DNA of 53,997 nucleotides from Elusimicrobiota bacterium (lineage in GTDB: Bacteria; Elusimicrobiota; Elusimicrobia; UBA1565): contig DMEZ01000025.1 in the NCBI GenBank assembly GCA_003450735.1, positions 1-53,997 on the forward strand. The letters run 5' to 3'. This document shows, one piece after another, positions 6,996 to 15,302 of the stretch. The position numbers were made by a program, and so were the translations under genes. The notes beneath the pieces are model-generated. The model was not told where the DNA came from, made no database searches, and saw nothing but the letters and a program-made list of their open reading frames with translations. The first letter of the stretch is position 1. Every line of letters begins with the position of its first letter.

Positions 6996-9886
6996 CGCGC
7001 GCAGAGCTCCGGGTCCTCCTGCGAGAATCCCGTGTCCGTCCGGAAGCGCCAGCAGCGCGGGCATTTGGCTCCGGCCGCTTTCTCGGCGCTCACCCAGACG
7101 GCCTCGGCCGGGGCGCAGGAGAGGACGGGGGTGTCGCAGGGGCGGCCGGGAGACTTGAGGGCCTGCTCCACCTCGGCGGTCGTGGCGAAGCGTCGGACTT
7201 CGACCTCGGAGACGATGCAGAGTTCGGCCCAGGTCTCGGGCGGGAAGGAGCGGATGAACTCGTAGGCGTCGCCGGTGGCCGCGATGAGGGCGCGGGCCTG
7301 CAGGGAGGAGCCGATGACCTTCTTGCCGCGCATCTCCTCGAGGACCTTCAGCACGCTCTCCCGCACGCGGAGGATGTCCGCCCACTTGAGCAGGAGCTGC
7401 TCGTCGGCCCAGGCGGCGGGCGCGGCCGGGCAGGGCTGTAGGAAGACGCTGTCCGCGGCCGGCCAGGACGAGTGCAGCTCCTCCCCCAGGGCGCGCCTCA
7501 GCTCCTGCCAGGCCTCCTCGCAGGTGAAGGCGAGGATGGGCGAGGCCAGGCGCAGCAGGCGCGTGAGGCACTCCCACATGGCCGTCTGGGCGGCCCGGCG
7601 CACGGGGTCGCCGGCCGCGAGGGTGTAGAGGGCGTCCTTGCGGGCGTCGAGGTAGAAGGCCGAGAGCTCGAGGTTGCAGAAGTCCGACAGGGCCGTGGCC
7701 GCCTTGCGGAAGGCGAACTCGTCGTAGGCTCCCCGGACCGTCCGGTCGAGCGCGGCGAGCCGGGCGAGCATGTAGCGCTCGAGCTCGGGCAGGCGCTCGA
7801 AGGGGACGGCGTCCTTGACCGGGTCGAAGCCGCAGACGTTGCCGAGCAGGTACTTGAAGGTGTTGCGCATCTTCCGGTAGGACTCGGTCGGCCCCTCCAG
7901 GAGCTTGTTCGAGATGCGCACGTCGTCGGAATAGTCGGCCAGGGCGACCCAGAGCCGGAGCACGTCGGCTCCGAGCTTGCCGATGACCTCCTGGGGGCTG
8001 ACCGCGTTGCCGTGCGACTTGTGCATCGCGCGGCCCTTGTCGTCCAGGAGGAAGCCGTGGGTGAGCACGGCCTCGTAGGGGGCCCGGCCGGTGAGGGCGA
8101 CCGCGAGCACGAGCGAGCTCTGGAACCAGCCCCGGTGCTGGTCGGAGCCTTCCAGGTAGAGCTGGCAGGGGACGGCCTTCTCGCCGAGGACCGCCAGCCA
8201 CGAGGCGCCGGAGTCCACCCAGACGTCCAGGATGTCGGTCTCGCGATGGAAGAAGCGCACCCCGCAGGAGCAGGCGCGCTGGGGCAGGAAGTCCCAGACG
8301 AGGGCGGGCGGGTCGTCCTGGGAGGCGGAGAAGGCGACCGGCTTGCCCGGCTCCGTGAACCAGAAGTCCGAGCCCTGCGCTGCCACCCGCTTCTCGAGGG
8401 CCTCGAACACGTCCTCTCCGTCGTGGTGCTTGCCGCAGCCGGCGCACTTGAGCATGGGGATGGGCGTCCCCCAGAGGCGCTGGCGCGAGATGCACCAGTC
8501 CGGGCGGTTCGAGACCATCGCCGAGATGCGCTCCTTGCCGGCCGCCGGGACCCAGCGGACCTCGTCGATGGCCTTGAGGAGGCGCTCGCGCAGGCCGTCC
8601 CTGCCCACGCCCAGGAACCACTGCTCGGTGGCGCGGAAGGCGATGGGGCTCTTGCAGCGCCAGCAGTGCGGATAGCTGTGGGAGATCGTGCCGTGGGCGA
8701 GCAGGCGGCCCGAGGCCTGGAGCTCTTCGACGACCCTGGGGTTGCCCTCCTTGAAGATCTGCAGACCCTTGAAGGGCCCGGCCTCTTCCGTGAAATGGCC
8801 GGAGGCGTCGACCGGGCAGAGGATCTTGAGGTTGTTCTTCTGGCCGGTGATGAAGTCGTCGAGGCCGTGCCCCGGGGCGGTGTGCACGATGCCGGTGCCG
8901 TCCTCCGAGCTCACGTAGTCGGCGAGGACGGCCCGGGACTCCTTGTGCGGGAAGTCGGGATGGTAGGCGAAGGGGGTCTCGCAGGTCAGGCCCGACTCGA
9001 CGAGCTCCTTGCCGGTCTTGGAGCCCGAGCGGCCGAGCAGCTCGGCGCCGAGCGCCTGGCGCACGGCCTCCAGGCGCGCCTCGGCGACGTAGAGCGAGCG
9101 GGGCTTCTCCTCCTTCGGGAGGCGCAGCTGGGCCAGCGTGTAGGTCAGGGCCGGATGGAAGGCCACCGCCTGGTTGGCGGGGAGCGTCCAGGGGGTCGTG
9201 GTCCAGACCAGGACGGCCTCGCCGGTTCGGCCCAGCACCGGCAGGGCGACGAACACGGAGGGCGAGGTCTTGTCGTGGTACTCGACCTCGGCCTCGGCCA
9301 GCGCGGTCTCGCAGACGGCGCACCAGGACACGGTCTTGAGGCCGCGGTAGATGCAGCCGGCCTGGTAGAGCCGCCGGAAGACCTGGAGCACGGCGGACTC
9401 GAAGGCCTGGGACATCGTCTTGTACGGGGTCTCCCAGGAGCCGAAGACCCCCATGCGCTTGAACTCGTCGCGTTGGAGGGCGATGAAGCGCTCGGCGAAG
9501 GCCTGGGCCTCGTGCCGGAAGGCGACGAGGTCGCTGACGCCGCGCTTGCTCATCTTCTTCTCTTTGAGCAGGGCGTGCTCGATGGGCAGGCCGTGGCAGT
9601 CCCAGCCGGGGATGTAGGGGATCTTGCGGCCCGAGAGGGCCTGGGACTTCATGACGAGGTCCTTGAGGATCTTGTTGAGGGCGTGGCCCATGTGGGTGTG
9701 CCCGTTCGCGTAGGGCGGGCCGTCGTGGAGCGTGAAGGGGGCCCCGGAGGCCGCCTCGTTCATGCGCTCGAAGACGCGGGCCTTCTCCCAGAGCTCGAGC
9801 CATTGGGGCTCGCGCTTGGGGAGGTCGCCTTTCATGGGGAACTGGGTGCGCGGGAGGTGGACGGTGTGCGACCAGGTTTTCGTCAT
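6959..9886 (-). CDS. ileS: Isoleucyl-tRNA synthetase
   Basis: The class I synthetase has about 975 residues. The HIGH motif appears as YANGHTHMGHALNK (about residues 60-75), followed by the CP1 editing region (WTTTPWTLPANQA, GTGIVHTAPGHGLDD). The KMSKS loop is AMHKSHGN, a non-canonical but recognisable version. The C-terminus carries the bacterial zinc finger, CPRCWRF with CARCVKQL. The start is the ATG at 9886, supported by a divergent promoter (TTGCCC, 18 nt, TACAAT) 10 nt upstream. It heads the surface-glycan operon, so that operon may share its expression. Confidence 0.95.
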   Translation of the reverse strand: MTKTWSHTVHLPRTQFPMKGDLPKREPQWLELWEKARVFERMNEAASGAPFTLHDGPPYANGHTHMGHALNKILKDLVMKSQALSGRKIPYIPGWDCHGLPIEHALLKEKKMSKRGVSDLVAFRHEAQAFAERFIALQRDEFKRMGVFGSWETPYKTMSQAFESAVLQVFRRLYQAGCIYRGLKTVSWCAVCETALAEAEVEYHDKTSPSVFVALPVLGRTGEAVLVWTTTPWTLPANQAVAFHPALTYTLAQLRLPKEEKPRSLYVAEARLEAVRQALGAELLGRSGSKTGKELVESGLTCETPFAYHPDFPHKESRAVLADYVSSEDGTGIVHTAPGHGLDDFITGQKNNLKILCPVDASGHFTEEAGPFKGLQIFKEGNPRVVEELQASGRLLAHGTISHSYPHCWRCKSPIAFRATEQWFLGVGRDGLRERLLKAIDEVRWVPAAGKERISAMVSNRPDWCISRQRLWGTPIPMLKCAGCGKHHDGEDVFEALEKRVAAQGSDFWFTEPGKPVAFSASQDDPPALVWDFLPQRACSCGVRFFHRETDILDVWVDSGASWLAVLGEKAVPCQLYLEGSDQHRGWFQSSLVLAVALTGRAPYEAVLTHGFLLDDKGRAMHKSHGNAVSPQEVIGKLGADVLRLWVALADYSDDVRISNKLLEGPTESYRKMRNTFKYLLGNVCGFDPVKDAVPFERLPELERYMLARLAALDRTVRGAYDEFAFRKAATALSDFCNLELSAFYLDARKDALYTLAAGDPVRRAAQTAMWECLTRLLRLASPILAFTCEEAWQELRRALGEELHSSWPAADSVFLQPCPAAPAAWADEQLLLKWADILRVRESVLKVLEEMRGKKVIGSSLQARALIAATGDAYEFIRSFPPETWAELCIVSEVEVRRFATTAEVEQALKSPGRPCDTPVLSCAPAEAVWVSAEKAAGAKCPRCWRFRTDTGFSQEDPELCARCVKQLTASSSR

Positions 9887-9896
9887 CGGGTGGGCG

Positions 9897-9926
9897 ATTG
9901 TAACAGTTTGCTTCCGACGCGGGCAA
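9897..9926 (-). promoter_or_regulatory. Predicted sigma-70 promoter of the ileS operon
   Basis: On the minus strand, TTGCCC (9921-9926), 18 nt and TACAAT (9897-9902) lie 10 nt before the ileS ATG. It interleaves with the opposing promoter at 9908-9937, so the two may compete for RNA polymerase. Confidence 0.6.
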
Positions 9927-9937
9927 GGTAGTATAAA
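9908..9937 (+). promoter_or_regulatory. Predicted leaderless promoter of the SRPBCC gene
   Basis: TTGCTT (9908-9913), an 18-nt spacer and TATAAA (9932-9937) are followed by exactly 6 nt and the ATG at 9944, so transcription should begin on the start codon. Confidence 0.65.
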
Positions 9938-9943
9938 CGGGGC

Positions 9944-10420
9944 ATGACCGTCATCCAACGCGCCCTCGACATACCCGTCCCGATCAGCAAGGTCTGGTCC
10001 TGGCTCATGGATGTCAGGAGCTGGGACGCCCTGTCCGACGAGTTCATCGGCTCCAAGGGGCGCTACCGCCACCGGGCCCTCCCCGGCCCGGACGGCGGCT
10101 CGGCGCTCACGGGCGGCTCCGAGGTCCAGATGCTCGACAGGAAGGACAGGGAGTTCCTCCGCTGGAAGGTGACGGATTGGGAGCCTCCCCGCCGGCTCTC
10201 CTACTCGGCCGGCATGGCCGGCTGGCTGCACGGCTTCAACTTCCAGCTGTCCTACGGGCTCGAGGCCGAAGCGGAGGGCGTCACGAAGGTCCGGGCGGAC
10301 CTGCTCCTGGTCTACACGAACCCCATCCTCGAAGTCCTCAGCCTCGTCCTGCCCGTGCGGTATTTCTACGGCAGGAGCCTGCAGCGGACGCTCGTGCGGA
10401 TGCGCTCGTCCCTCTCCTGA
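9944..10420 (+). CDS. SRPBCC/START-like lipid-binding-fold protein
   Basis: The 158-residue protein opens with VIQRALDIPVPISKVWSWL, the first strand and helix of the SRPBCC (polyketide cyclase/START) fold. RWKVTDWEPPRRLSYSAG follows in mid-domain, and a C-terminal amphipathic helix (RYFYGRSLQRTLVRMRSSL) closes the hydrophobic pocket. Such proteins bind lipids or other hydrophobic ligands. Its stop overlaps the next start (TGATG), so it is made together with the LpxL-like protein. That suggests a shared role in lipid handling, though this is inference. Confidence 0.8.
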   Translation: MTVIQRALDIPVPISKVWSWLMDVRSWDALSDEFIGSKGRYRHRALPGPDGGSALTGGSEVQMLDRKDREFLRWKVTDWEPPRRLSYSAGMAGWLHGFNFQLSYGLEAEAEGVTKVRADLLLVYTNPILEVLSLVLPVRYFYGRSLQRTLVRMRSSLS

Positions 10421-11298
10421 TGCTCCGCGCGATCTACACCGCATCCAGCCGCCTGGCGCGGGTCCTCCCGCGCGGCCTGCTGGAGTCCGCTCTCGAGACC
10501 CCGCTGAGGGTCTCCTTCCTCCTCCCCCCCAAGCGTCGGCGGGTCTATGAGAACTTCCGCCGCATCCTGAAGAGCCGCGGCGTGGAGCCGACGGAGGCGG
10601 AGCTCTCCGGACTGCTGGAGCGGGCTCTGCGCCACCTGGGGAGGCTCTCCATCGCCATGCTCGCGCGGGAGGACGACCTGGCCTACGCCCGGGAGAAGGT
10701 CGACCTGGAGTTCCTTCCCCTCCTGGACGAGGCGCTGAAGGAAGGCCGCGGCGTCATCCTGACCACCTCGAACTTCGGGCTCTTCAACCAGGCCATCCTG
10801 GCGATGTTCCAGCGCGGCCTGCCCGTGCGCATCCCCGTCTTCCACAAGAGCCATTACGCGCACATGCCCAACGGCTGGGTGGAGCACTTCCTGAGCGTCG
10901 GCGGCGCCTCCAAGGAGTGCCTCCGCACGCTCAAGAAGAACGGCATCGTGCTGGTCCCGACCATGTTCGGCTTCCTCAGCCATCCCAAGGACGTCGAGCT
11001 CTTCGGCGCGCCCGCGCGCCTGACCTACGCCCCCGTGCGCCTGGCCGCCGCGACCGGCGCGCCCATCCTCCCCGTCTTCGCCGTGGACGAAGGGGACCGC
11101 TGCGCGGCGCGCGCGGAGGGGCTCCTCCGCCACCCGGACGGGGGCTGGCTGGAGGAGACGATGTCCCGCCTGGTCCAGGTCCAGGAACGCTTCATCGCCG
11201 CCCACCCCGAGCAGTGGGAGATCCTCGAGGATCCCTGGGACCTGCGGGGGGCGGACCAAAGGGACGCGGTGCTGCGGGTCGTCCTGAAGTTCTTCTAG
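10420..11298 (+). CDS. LpxL/HtrB-like acyltransferase homologue lacking catalytic residues
   Basis: The 292-residue protein matches lysophospholipid/lipid A late acyltransferases (LpxL-LpxM family) in length and overall sequence: VYENFRRIL, EGRGVILTT, and FGAPARLTYAPVRLAAATGAPILPVF near the C-terminus. The family active site is H-x4-D/E, normally seen as HFGNWE. Here the aligned stretch is NFGLFN, so both catalytic residues are replaced by Asn. Unlike most LpxL proteins, it has no clear N-terminal TM. It may be a pseudoenzyme, a lipid-binding protein, or an enzyme using other residues. It is coupled to the SRPBCC gene upstream. Confidence 0.75.
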   Translation: MLRAIYTASSRLARVLPRGLLESALETPLRVSFLLPPKRRRVYENFRRILKSRGVEPTEAELSGLLERALRHLGRLSIAMLAREDDLAYAREKVDLEFLPLLDEALKEGRGVILTTSNFGLFNQAILAMFQRGLPVRIPVFHKSHYAHMPNGWVEHFLSVGGASKECLRTLKKNGIVLVPTMFGFLSHPKDVELFGAPARLTYAPVRLAAATGAPILPVFAVDEGDRCAARAEGLLRHPDGGWLEETMSRLVQVQERFIAAHPEQWEILEDPWDLRGADQRDAVLRVVLKFF

Positions 11299-11306
11299 GG
11301 CGGGGC

Positions 11307-12929
11307 CTACTTGGGCTGCGTGGTGTGCGTCGTGACCTTCTCGCCGCGTTCCCCTTCGAGCGCGTAGGTCGCGTTCCGCTCCTCGGCGACGTCCTGCTGG
11401 ACGCTCGAGTTCGGGTTGGCCTGCGGGGTGGTCGTGGCCGGGCGGCAGGCGTCCGAGCTCTGGCCGGTGGCGTAGGACTGGTCGGCGCATTCGTCGACCA
11501 CCTGGCCCTGCTCCTCCTGCCCGTACTGCTGTTGGATCTGATCGGCCTGCTTCTTGGCCGCGTCCGCCATCCCGGCGGCCGCCTTCATCATCGCCATGCC
11601 CGCCGCGACGAGGGCGAGCCCGATGCCCAGGATGATGAGGCCGAGCCAGATGGTCGAGTGGAAATACATCAGGGCCGCGCCGACGGCCATCAGGATGGCG
11701 CCGAGAGCGAGCAGCATCATGGCGATCATCTTCATCATGCCCGCCTGGCTCCCCATGTTCTTGGCGGCGTCGAGGTTCGGCTGATAGGGGGTGACGTTCT
11801 CCCCCGTGGGGACGGTCGGGGCGTCCGGCACCGAGTTGTCGATGCCGGTGGCTCCCGTGCCGACCGGCACGACGGCGCCGGTGGGGTCGATGCCGGCCAT
11901 CTCCCCGCCCTTGGTCGCGCTTTGGTCGAAGGCGTTGGCCGAGTACTGCCGCGCCTGGGTGTCCGGGGCGGAAGCCGCGCCCGCGGTGGACATCGTGCGC
12001 GCGAGCTTGAGCTGGCCCATCGCTCGGCTGGCGGTGCCTCTCGAGGAGCCCATCTTCCGGGCGGAGAGGGCCTGGCGCGCCTTCGCGAAGGCCTTCATCT
12101 TGCTGCGGTTCAGGGCCCGGGCCTGATTCCCGAAGGAGGACTTGAGGTTGAAGCCTCCCGCGCCGGAGCCCAGCCCTTTCTTCTCCCCCATGGCCATCAT
12201 GCCGCCGCCGCTGCCGCCCGAGCCGAACTCCTTGGCCAGCTTCTTGGTGAAGTCCCCGCCGAGCTCGCCCCCTTGGGCCATGTTGCCGAGCAGCTCCGAA
12301 ACGTCCGGGGTCTGCGGGGTCTCCGGCTCCTTCGGGGCGTCGGCGGCTTGTTCTTCAGCCTCTTTCTTCGCCGCCGCATCCCGCTTCTGCTGTTCTTCCC
12401 AGGTCAGCTCGCCCTGGTTGGCGTTGGCCACCATGCCCAGGGACTTGTCGCGGGGGCGGTCGATGAGGGGGCCGCCGCCGTCCATGCTGAGGTCCACGCT
12501 CCGCCTCACGGAGGCGGGCAAAGGGGCCCGGCCGAAAAGGGAGAGCGCGGCCACTCCGATGAGGCTGGCCCAGGCGAGCAGGCCGCCCAGGACGAGGTTC
12601 GCGCCGTACTTCGAGGCAAAAAAGGCCCCGACGGCCGTCGCGGAGCCTCCGAACATCTTCGAAACCGCCGCGGAGATGGCCCGGGAGCCCAGCAGGCCGG
12701 CGCGGGACGCGGCGGCGGCGCCCATCTCGGCTCCCCGGACGGCGATGCCCGGGCCGGAGCTTCCGCCCAGCCAGGCCGCGCCCCGCTTCTTCTCGTCCTC
12801 TTCCTTCTTCTTGAGCTGGGGAACGGCGGGGATGGGCGCCGGGGCCGGCGGCGGAACAGGGGCCTTCGCCCCGTTCCCGCTGCCGGAGGGCTTGGCCGAG
12901 TGGCGCTTGTCCCTCTGGAAAGGCCTCAT
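11307..12929 (-). CDS. Low-complexity Ala/Gly/Met-rich membrane protein, unknown
   Basis: The 540-residue protein belongs to no family I recognise. The N-terminus is basic and proline-rich (PPPAPAPIPAVP, then KKKEEDEKKR). Next is a TM segment (LVLGGLLAWASLIGVAALSLF, about residues 110-130). A long linker follows, rich in Gly, Met, Gln and Lys. About residues 400-460 hold two or three very hydrophobic, Met-rich helices (MMKMIAMMLLALGAILMAVG and LGLIILGIGLALVAAGMAMM). The tail is Gln/Thr-rich and hydrophilic. It is transcribed alone from a promoter facing the DUF948 gene. The shape suggests a membrane-anchored scaffold or secretion-related protein, but this is a guess. Confidence 0.7.
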   Translation of the reverse strand: MRPFQRDKRHSAKPSGSGNGAKAPVPPPAPAPIPAVPQLKKKEEDEKKRGAAWLGGSSGPGIAVRGAEMGAAAASRAGLLGSRAISAAVSKMFGGSATAVGAFFASKYGANLVLGGLLAWASLIGVAALSLFGRAPLPASVRRSVDLSMDGGGPLIDRPRDKSLGMVANANQGELTWEEQQKRDAAAKKEAEEQAADAPKEPETPQTPDVSELLGNMAQGGELGGDFTKKLAKEFGSGGSGGGMMAMGEKKGLGSGAGGFNLKSSFGNQARALNRSKMKAFAKARQALSARKMGSSRGTASRAMGQLKLARTMSTAGAASAPDTQARQYSANAFDQSATKGGEMAGIDPTGAVVPVGTGATGIDNSVPDAPTVPTGENVTPYQPNLDAAKNMGSQAGMMKMIAMMLLALGAILMAVGAALMYFHSTIWLGLIILGIGLALVAAGMAMMKAAAGMADAAKKQADQIQQQYGQEEQGQVVDECADQSYATGQSSDACRPATTTPQANPNSSVQQDVAEERNATYALEGERGEKVTTHTTQPK

Positions 12930-12938
12930 CGCACTACT

Positions 12939-12968
12939 AGCATACGTAGGACCAAAGGCACCCTACAA
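12939..12968 (-). promoter_or_regulatory. Predicted promoter of the 540-residue membrane protein gene
   Basis: On the minus strand, TTGTAG (12963-12968), 18 nt and TATGCT (12939-12944) lie 9 nt before the ATG at 12929, leaving a leader of about 2 nt. Confidence 0.5.
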
Positions 12969-12974
12969 GGGCCG

Positions 12975-13002
12975 AAGGACCTAGGCTCCAAGATAGGTCC
13001 TT
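12975..13002. repeat. Inverted repeat in a divergent intergenic region
   Basis: AAGGACCTA (12975-12983) and TAGGTCCTT (12994-13002) are perfect 9-bp inverted arms around a 10-nt centre. They sit between the divergent promoters at 12939-12968 and 13022-13050. The position suits an operator for a dimeric regulator. There is no following T-tract, so a terminator is unlikely. Confidence 0.5.
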
Positions 13003-13021
13003 TGCCGCCTTGCGGACGGCG

Positions 13022-13050
13022 TTGACCGGGGTGGATGAATTAGTTATAGT
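13022..13050 (+). promoter_or_regulatory. Predicted sigma-70 promoter of the DUF948/YtxH operon
   Basis: TTGACC (13022-13027), a 17-nt spacer and TATAGT (13045-13050) form a near-consensus promoter. Transcription should start near 13057, about 7 nt before the ATG at 13064. Confidence 0.7.
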
Positions 13051-13063
13051 GCCCCAAGAAATC

Positions 13064-13366
13064 ATGGAGAACATCCTGGGTCTTCATCTGGCGTTCATCG
13101 CCTTCTGCATGGGCGTCATCATGCTCGTCCTGCTGGTCTGGACCGGGTTCATCATCTACGTCCTCCTGCAGGTCCGGCGCACGGCCTTGGCGGCCGAGGC
13201 GCTCGCCTACGAGGCGCGGGAGCAGGTCGCCCGGCTGCGCGAGGCGACCAGCCTCGTGCACCAGGTGGCGACCCTGGCCGGTTCGGGCTGGATGAAGATC
13301 CTCGGAGCGGCCGTCGGCGCGGCGGCGGCCCTCTGGGTGTCCCGCAGCCATCCGCCGCGAGAATAA
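13064..13366 (+). CDS. DUF948-like single-TM protein
   Basis: The 100-residue protein has one N-terminal TM (GLHLAFIAFCMGVIMLVLLVW and following) and a cytoplasmic coiled-coil-like helix (EALAYEAREQVARLREATSLVHQVATLAG). A second hydrophobic stretch lies near the C-terminus (AAVGAAAALWV). This matches DUF948 proteins, which usually occur next to YtxH proteins and are linked to envelope or stress functions in other bacteria. I start at 13064 because the promoter at 13022-13050 leaves no room for the longer frame. Confidence 0.7.
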   Translation: MENILGLHLAFIAFCMGVIMLVLLVWTGFIIYVLLQVRRTALAAEALAYEAREQVARLREATSLVHQVATLAGSGWMKILGAAVGAAAALWVSRSHPPRE

Positions 13367-13381
13367 ATAGGGGAGGCCCTC

Positions 13382-13648
13382 ATGTCCGATCATCACAACT
13401 CAAGCGACACGTTCATCGCGTTCCTGCTCGGCGGCGTCGTCGGCGCGGCCGTCGGCGTCCTGCTGGCCCCCTGCTCGGGCGAAGAGACCCGGCACAAGCT
13501 CGGCGACTGGTTCGACGAGAACCGCCAGAAGGCCAAGGGGTTCATCGAGAAGGAGCGCGAGGTCCTGCTCGCCAAGAAGGCGCAGGTCTCGGCGGCGCTG
13601 GAGGCCGGCAAGAAGGCCTACCACGAGACCGGCGGGCAGCACTCCTAA
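13382..13648 (+). CDS. YtxH-like small membrane protein
   Basis: The 88-residue protein has the YtxH signature: one TM with small residues (FIAFLLGGVVGAAVGVLLAP), then CSGEETRHKLGDWFDE and a charged helical tail. Family members are general-stress, membrane-anchored proteins of unclear molecular role. It follows the DUF948 gene after 15 bp and has a strong GGGGAGG site upstream of its ATG, so it is a downstream gene in that operon. Confidence 0.85.
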   Translation: MSDHHNSSDTFIAFLLGGVVGAAVGVLLAPCSGEETRHKLGDWFDENRQKAKGFIEKEREVLLAKKAQVSAALEAGKKAYHETGGQHS

Positions 13649-13659
13649 GCCCGCGCTAA

Positions 13660-14181
13660 GTGCTCGAAAAGATCCGCGGCTTCTTCATCGACAAGCAGTT
13701 CATCCGGAAGCGCGAGTTCCTGAAGTCCCTCAGCATCTTCAAGGGGCTCTCCGCGCGCGAACTCGGGCAGCTGCTCCAGATGTTCCACAGCCGCACCTAC
13801 CACGAGGGCGAGACCCTCTTCCTCGAGGGCGACATCGGGCGGGCTCTCTTCATCGTGGAGTCCGGCCGCATCGAGCTGACCAAGAACGGCCCCGGCGGGC
13901 GGAAACAGCCGCTCGCCGAGCTCGGGCCGGGCTCGTTCTTCGGCGAGATGGCCCTCCTTGAGCACCTGCCCCGCTCGGCCAACGCGGCGGCGAAGGAGCG
14001 CTCGGTGCTTTTGCTCCTCTACCGCTCGAAGCTCGACGAGATCCTGCACGGCTACCCGCACATCGGGGTCGCCATCATGACTCACCTGGCGCGGCTGCTC
14101 TCTTCCCGCCTGCGCCGGGCTTCCGAGAGCATGGCGGCGAGGGGCACGGAGCCGGCGCCGCGCGACGAGGCCGCCGCTTAG
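13660..14181 (+). CDS. Cyclic-nucleotide-binding-domain protein
   Basis: The 173-residue protein is almost entirely a CRP-type cNMP-binding fold. It has FKGLSARELGQLLQMF, then YHEGETLFLEGDIGRALFIVESG, and the phosphate-binding cassette GPGSFFGEMALLEHLPRSANA with the conserved Gly-Glu and Arg. There is no helix-turn-helix, so it is a sensor subunit rather than a regulator of the CRP type. The GTG at 13660 follows the YtxH stop by 11 bp. Its stop overlaps the start of the AI-2E permease (TAGTG), which suggests it controls or accompanies that membrane protein. Confidence 0.85.
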   Translation: MLEKIRGFFIDKQFIRKREFLKSLSIFKGLSARELGQLLQMFHSRTYHEGETLFLEGDIGRALFIVESGRIELTKNGPGGRKQPLAELGPGSFFGEMALLEHLPRSANAAAKERSVLLLLYRSKLDEILHGYPHIGVAIMTHLARLLSSRLRRASESMAARGTEPAPRDEAAA

Positions 14182-15272
14182 TGGCGGAGCCCGCCCCCTC
14201 CCGCCGGGTCCCCTTCTCCTGGCCCGCGCTCTTCGCGGCGGGGATCGTCGTCTACCTCCTCTTCAGGATCCATGCCGTCCTCATCCCCTTCGTTTTGAGC
14301 TTCGCGCTCGCCTACCTCGTGGACCCCCTCATCCACAACTTCGAGGCCCGCGGCCTCAAGCGCGAGCACATCGTCCTGACCCTCTACCTCGTCATCGCCG
14401 TGGCCATCGGCGTCGCGGCGAACTTCCTCCTGCCGGCCATGACGAGCGAACTCTCCCTGCTGCAGGGCCGGGCGGCCTCCTACTACACGGGCATCCAGGA
14501 CACCTTCGCGAAACTGCAGGCCGAGGTGGCCCAGCGCCTCCCCTGGGGGAGGCATATCGTCGAAAAGATGAGCTTGAAGATGTACAACCCGCTCATGGAG
14601 CACCTGCCGAAGCTGCCGACCTACATCCTCGGTCTCGTGCCTCTCTTCTCCCTGCTCTTCCTCGTGCCCTTCATCACCTTCTTCATGCTCATGGACTCCA
14701 AGAAGTTCATGCAGCAGGCCATCGACCGCTGTCCGGGCCGACACGTCGAGCAGGTGCTCCACATCTCCAGCGAGATCGACACCTCCCTGGGCAACTACCT
14801 GCGCGGCATCATGATCACGGCCGGGATCATCGGGGCGGCTTCCTACCTCGGCCTGCTTGCCCTCGAGGTGGACTACGCCCTGGCCATCGCCGCCCTCTCG
14901 GGCGTCTCGAGCTTCATCCCCTACGTCGGGGCCATCGTGGGCGCGCTGGCGGGCGGGCTCGTGGCGTTCTTCCAGTACCATGGATTCGCCGCCCCGCTCA
15001 AGGTGGTCGCCCTCTTCACGTGCATCCGGCTGGCGGACGAGGCGCTGGTGCAGCCGCTCATCTCGCGGCACGCGATGCACCTGCACCCCATGGTCTTTTT
15101 GCTGGCCCTCATGGTCGGCGGCAAGCTCTTCGGCTTCATCGGCCTGCTCTTCGGCGTGCCCGCCGCCTGCGTGATCAAGGCGCTCATCGGCGTGGCTTGG
15201 GACTACTACACCAGCCAGACGCAGGCGGCGGGCCACCTCTCGCCGGAAGGCGTCGAAGTCCCCTACATTTAG
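14181..15272 (+). CDS. AI-2E transporter (PerM) family membrane protein
   Basis: The 363-residue protein has about seven or eight TMs. Family features are the N-terminal TM (FAAGIVVYLLFRI), FALAYLVDPLIHNFEARGLKR, a soluble helical middle, and the conserved C-terminal block GVSSFIPYVGAIVGALAG, with HPMVFLLALMVGGKLFGFIGLLFGVPAA. PerM-family members are permeases for varied substrates: AI-2 export in TqsA, Na+/H+ exchange in others. The substrate cannot be told here. It starts with a GTG that overlaps the cNMP-protein stop by 1 bp. Confidence 0.85.
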   Translation: MAEPAPSRRVPFSWPALFAAGIVVYLLFRIHAVLIPFVLSFALAYLVDPLIHNFEARGLKREHIVLTLYLVIAVAIGVAANFLLPAMTSELSLLQGRAASYYTGIQDTFAKLQAEVAQRLPWGRHIVEKMSLKMYNPLMEHLPKLPTYILGLVPLFSLLFLVPFITFFMLMDSKKFMQQAIDRCPGRHVEQVLHISSEIDTSLGNYLRGIMITAGIIGAASYLGLLALEVDYALAIAALSGVSSFIPYVGAIVGALAGGLVAFFQYHGFAAPLKVVALFTCIRLADEALVQPLISRHAMHLHPMVFLLALMVGGKLFGFIGLLFGVPAACVIKALIGVAWDYYTSQTQAAGHLSPEGVEVPYI

Positions 15273-15302
15273 CCTGAAACAGCCGCGATCCTCAGCCGCC
15301 GG

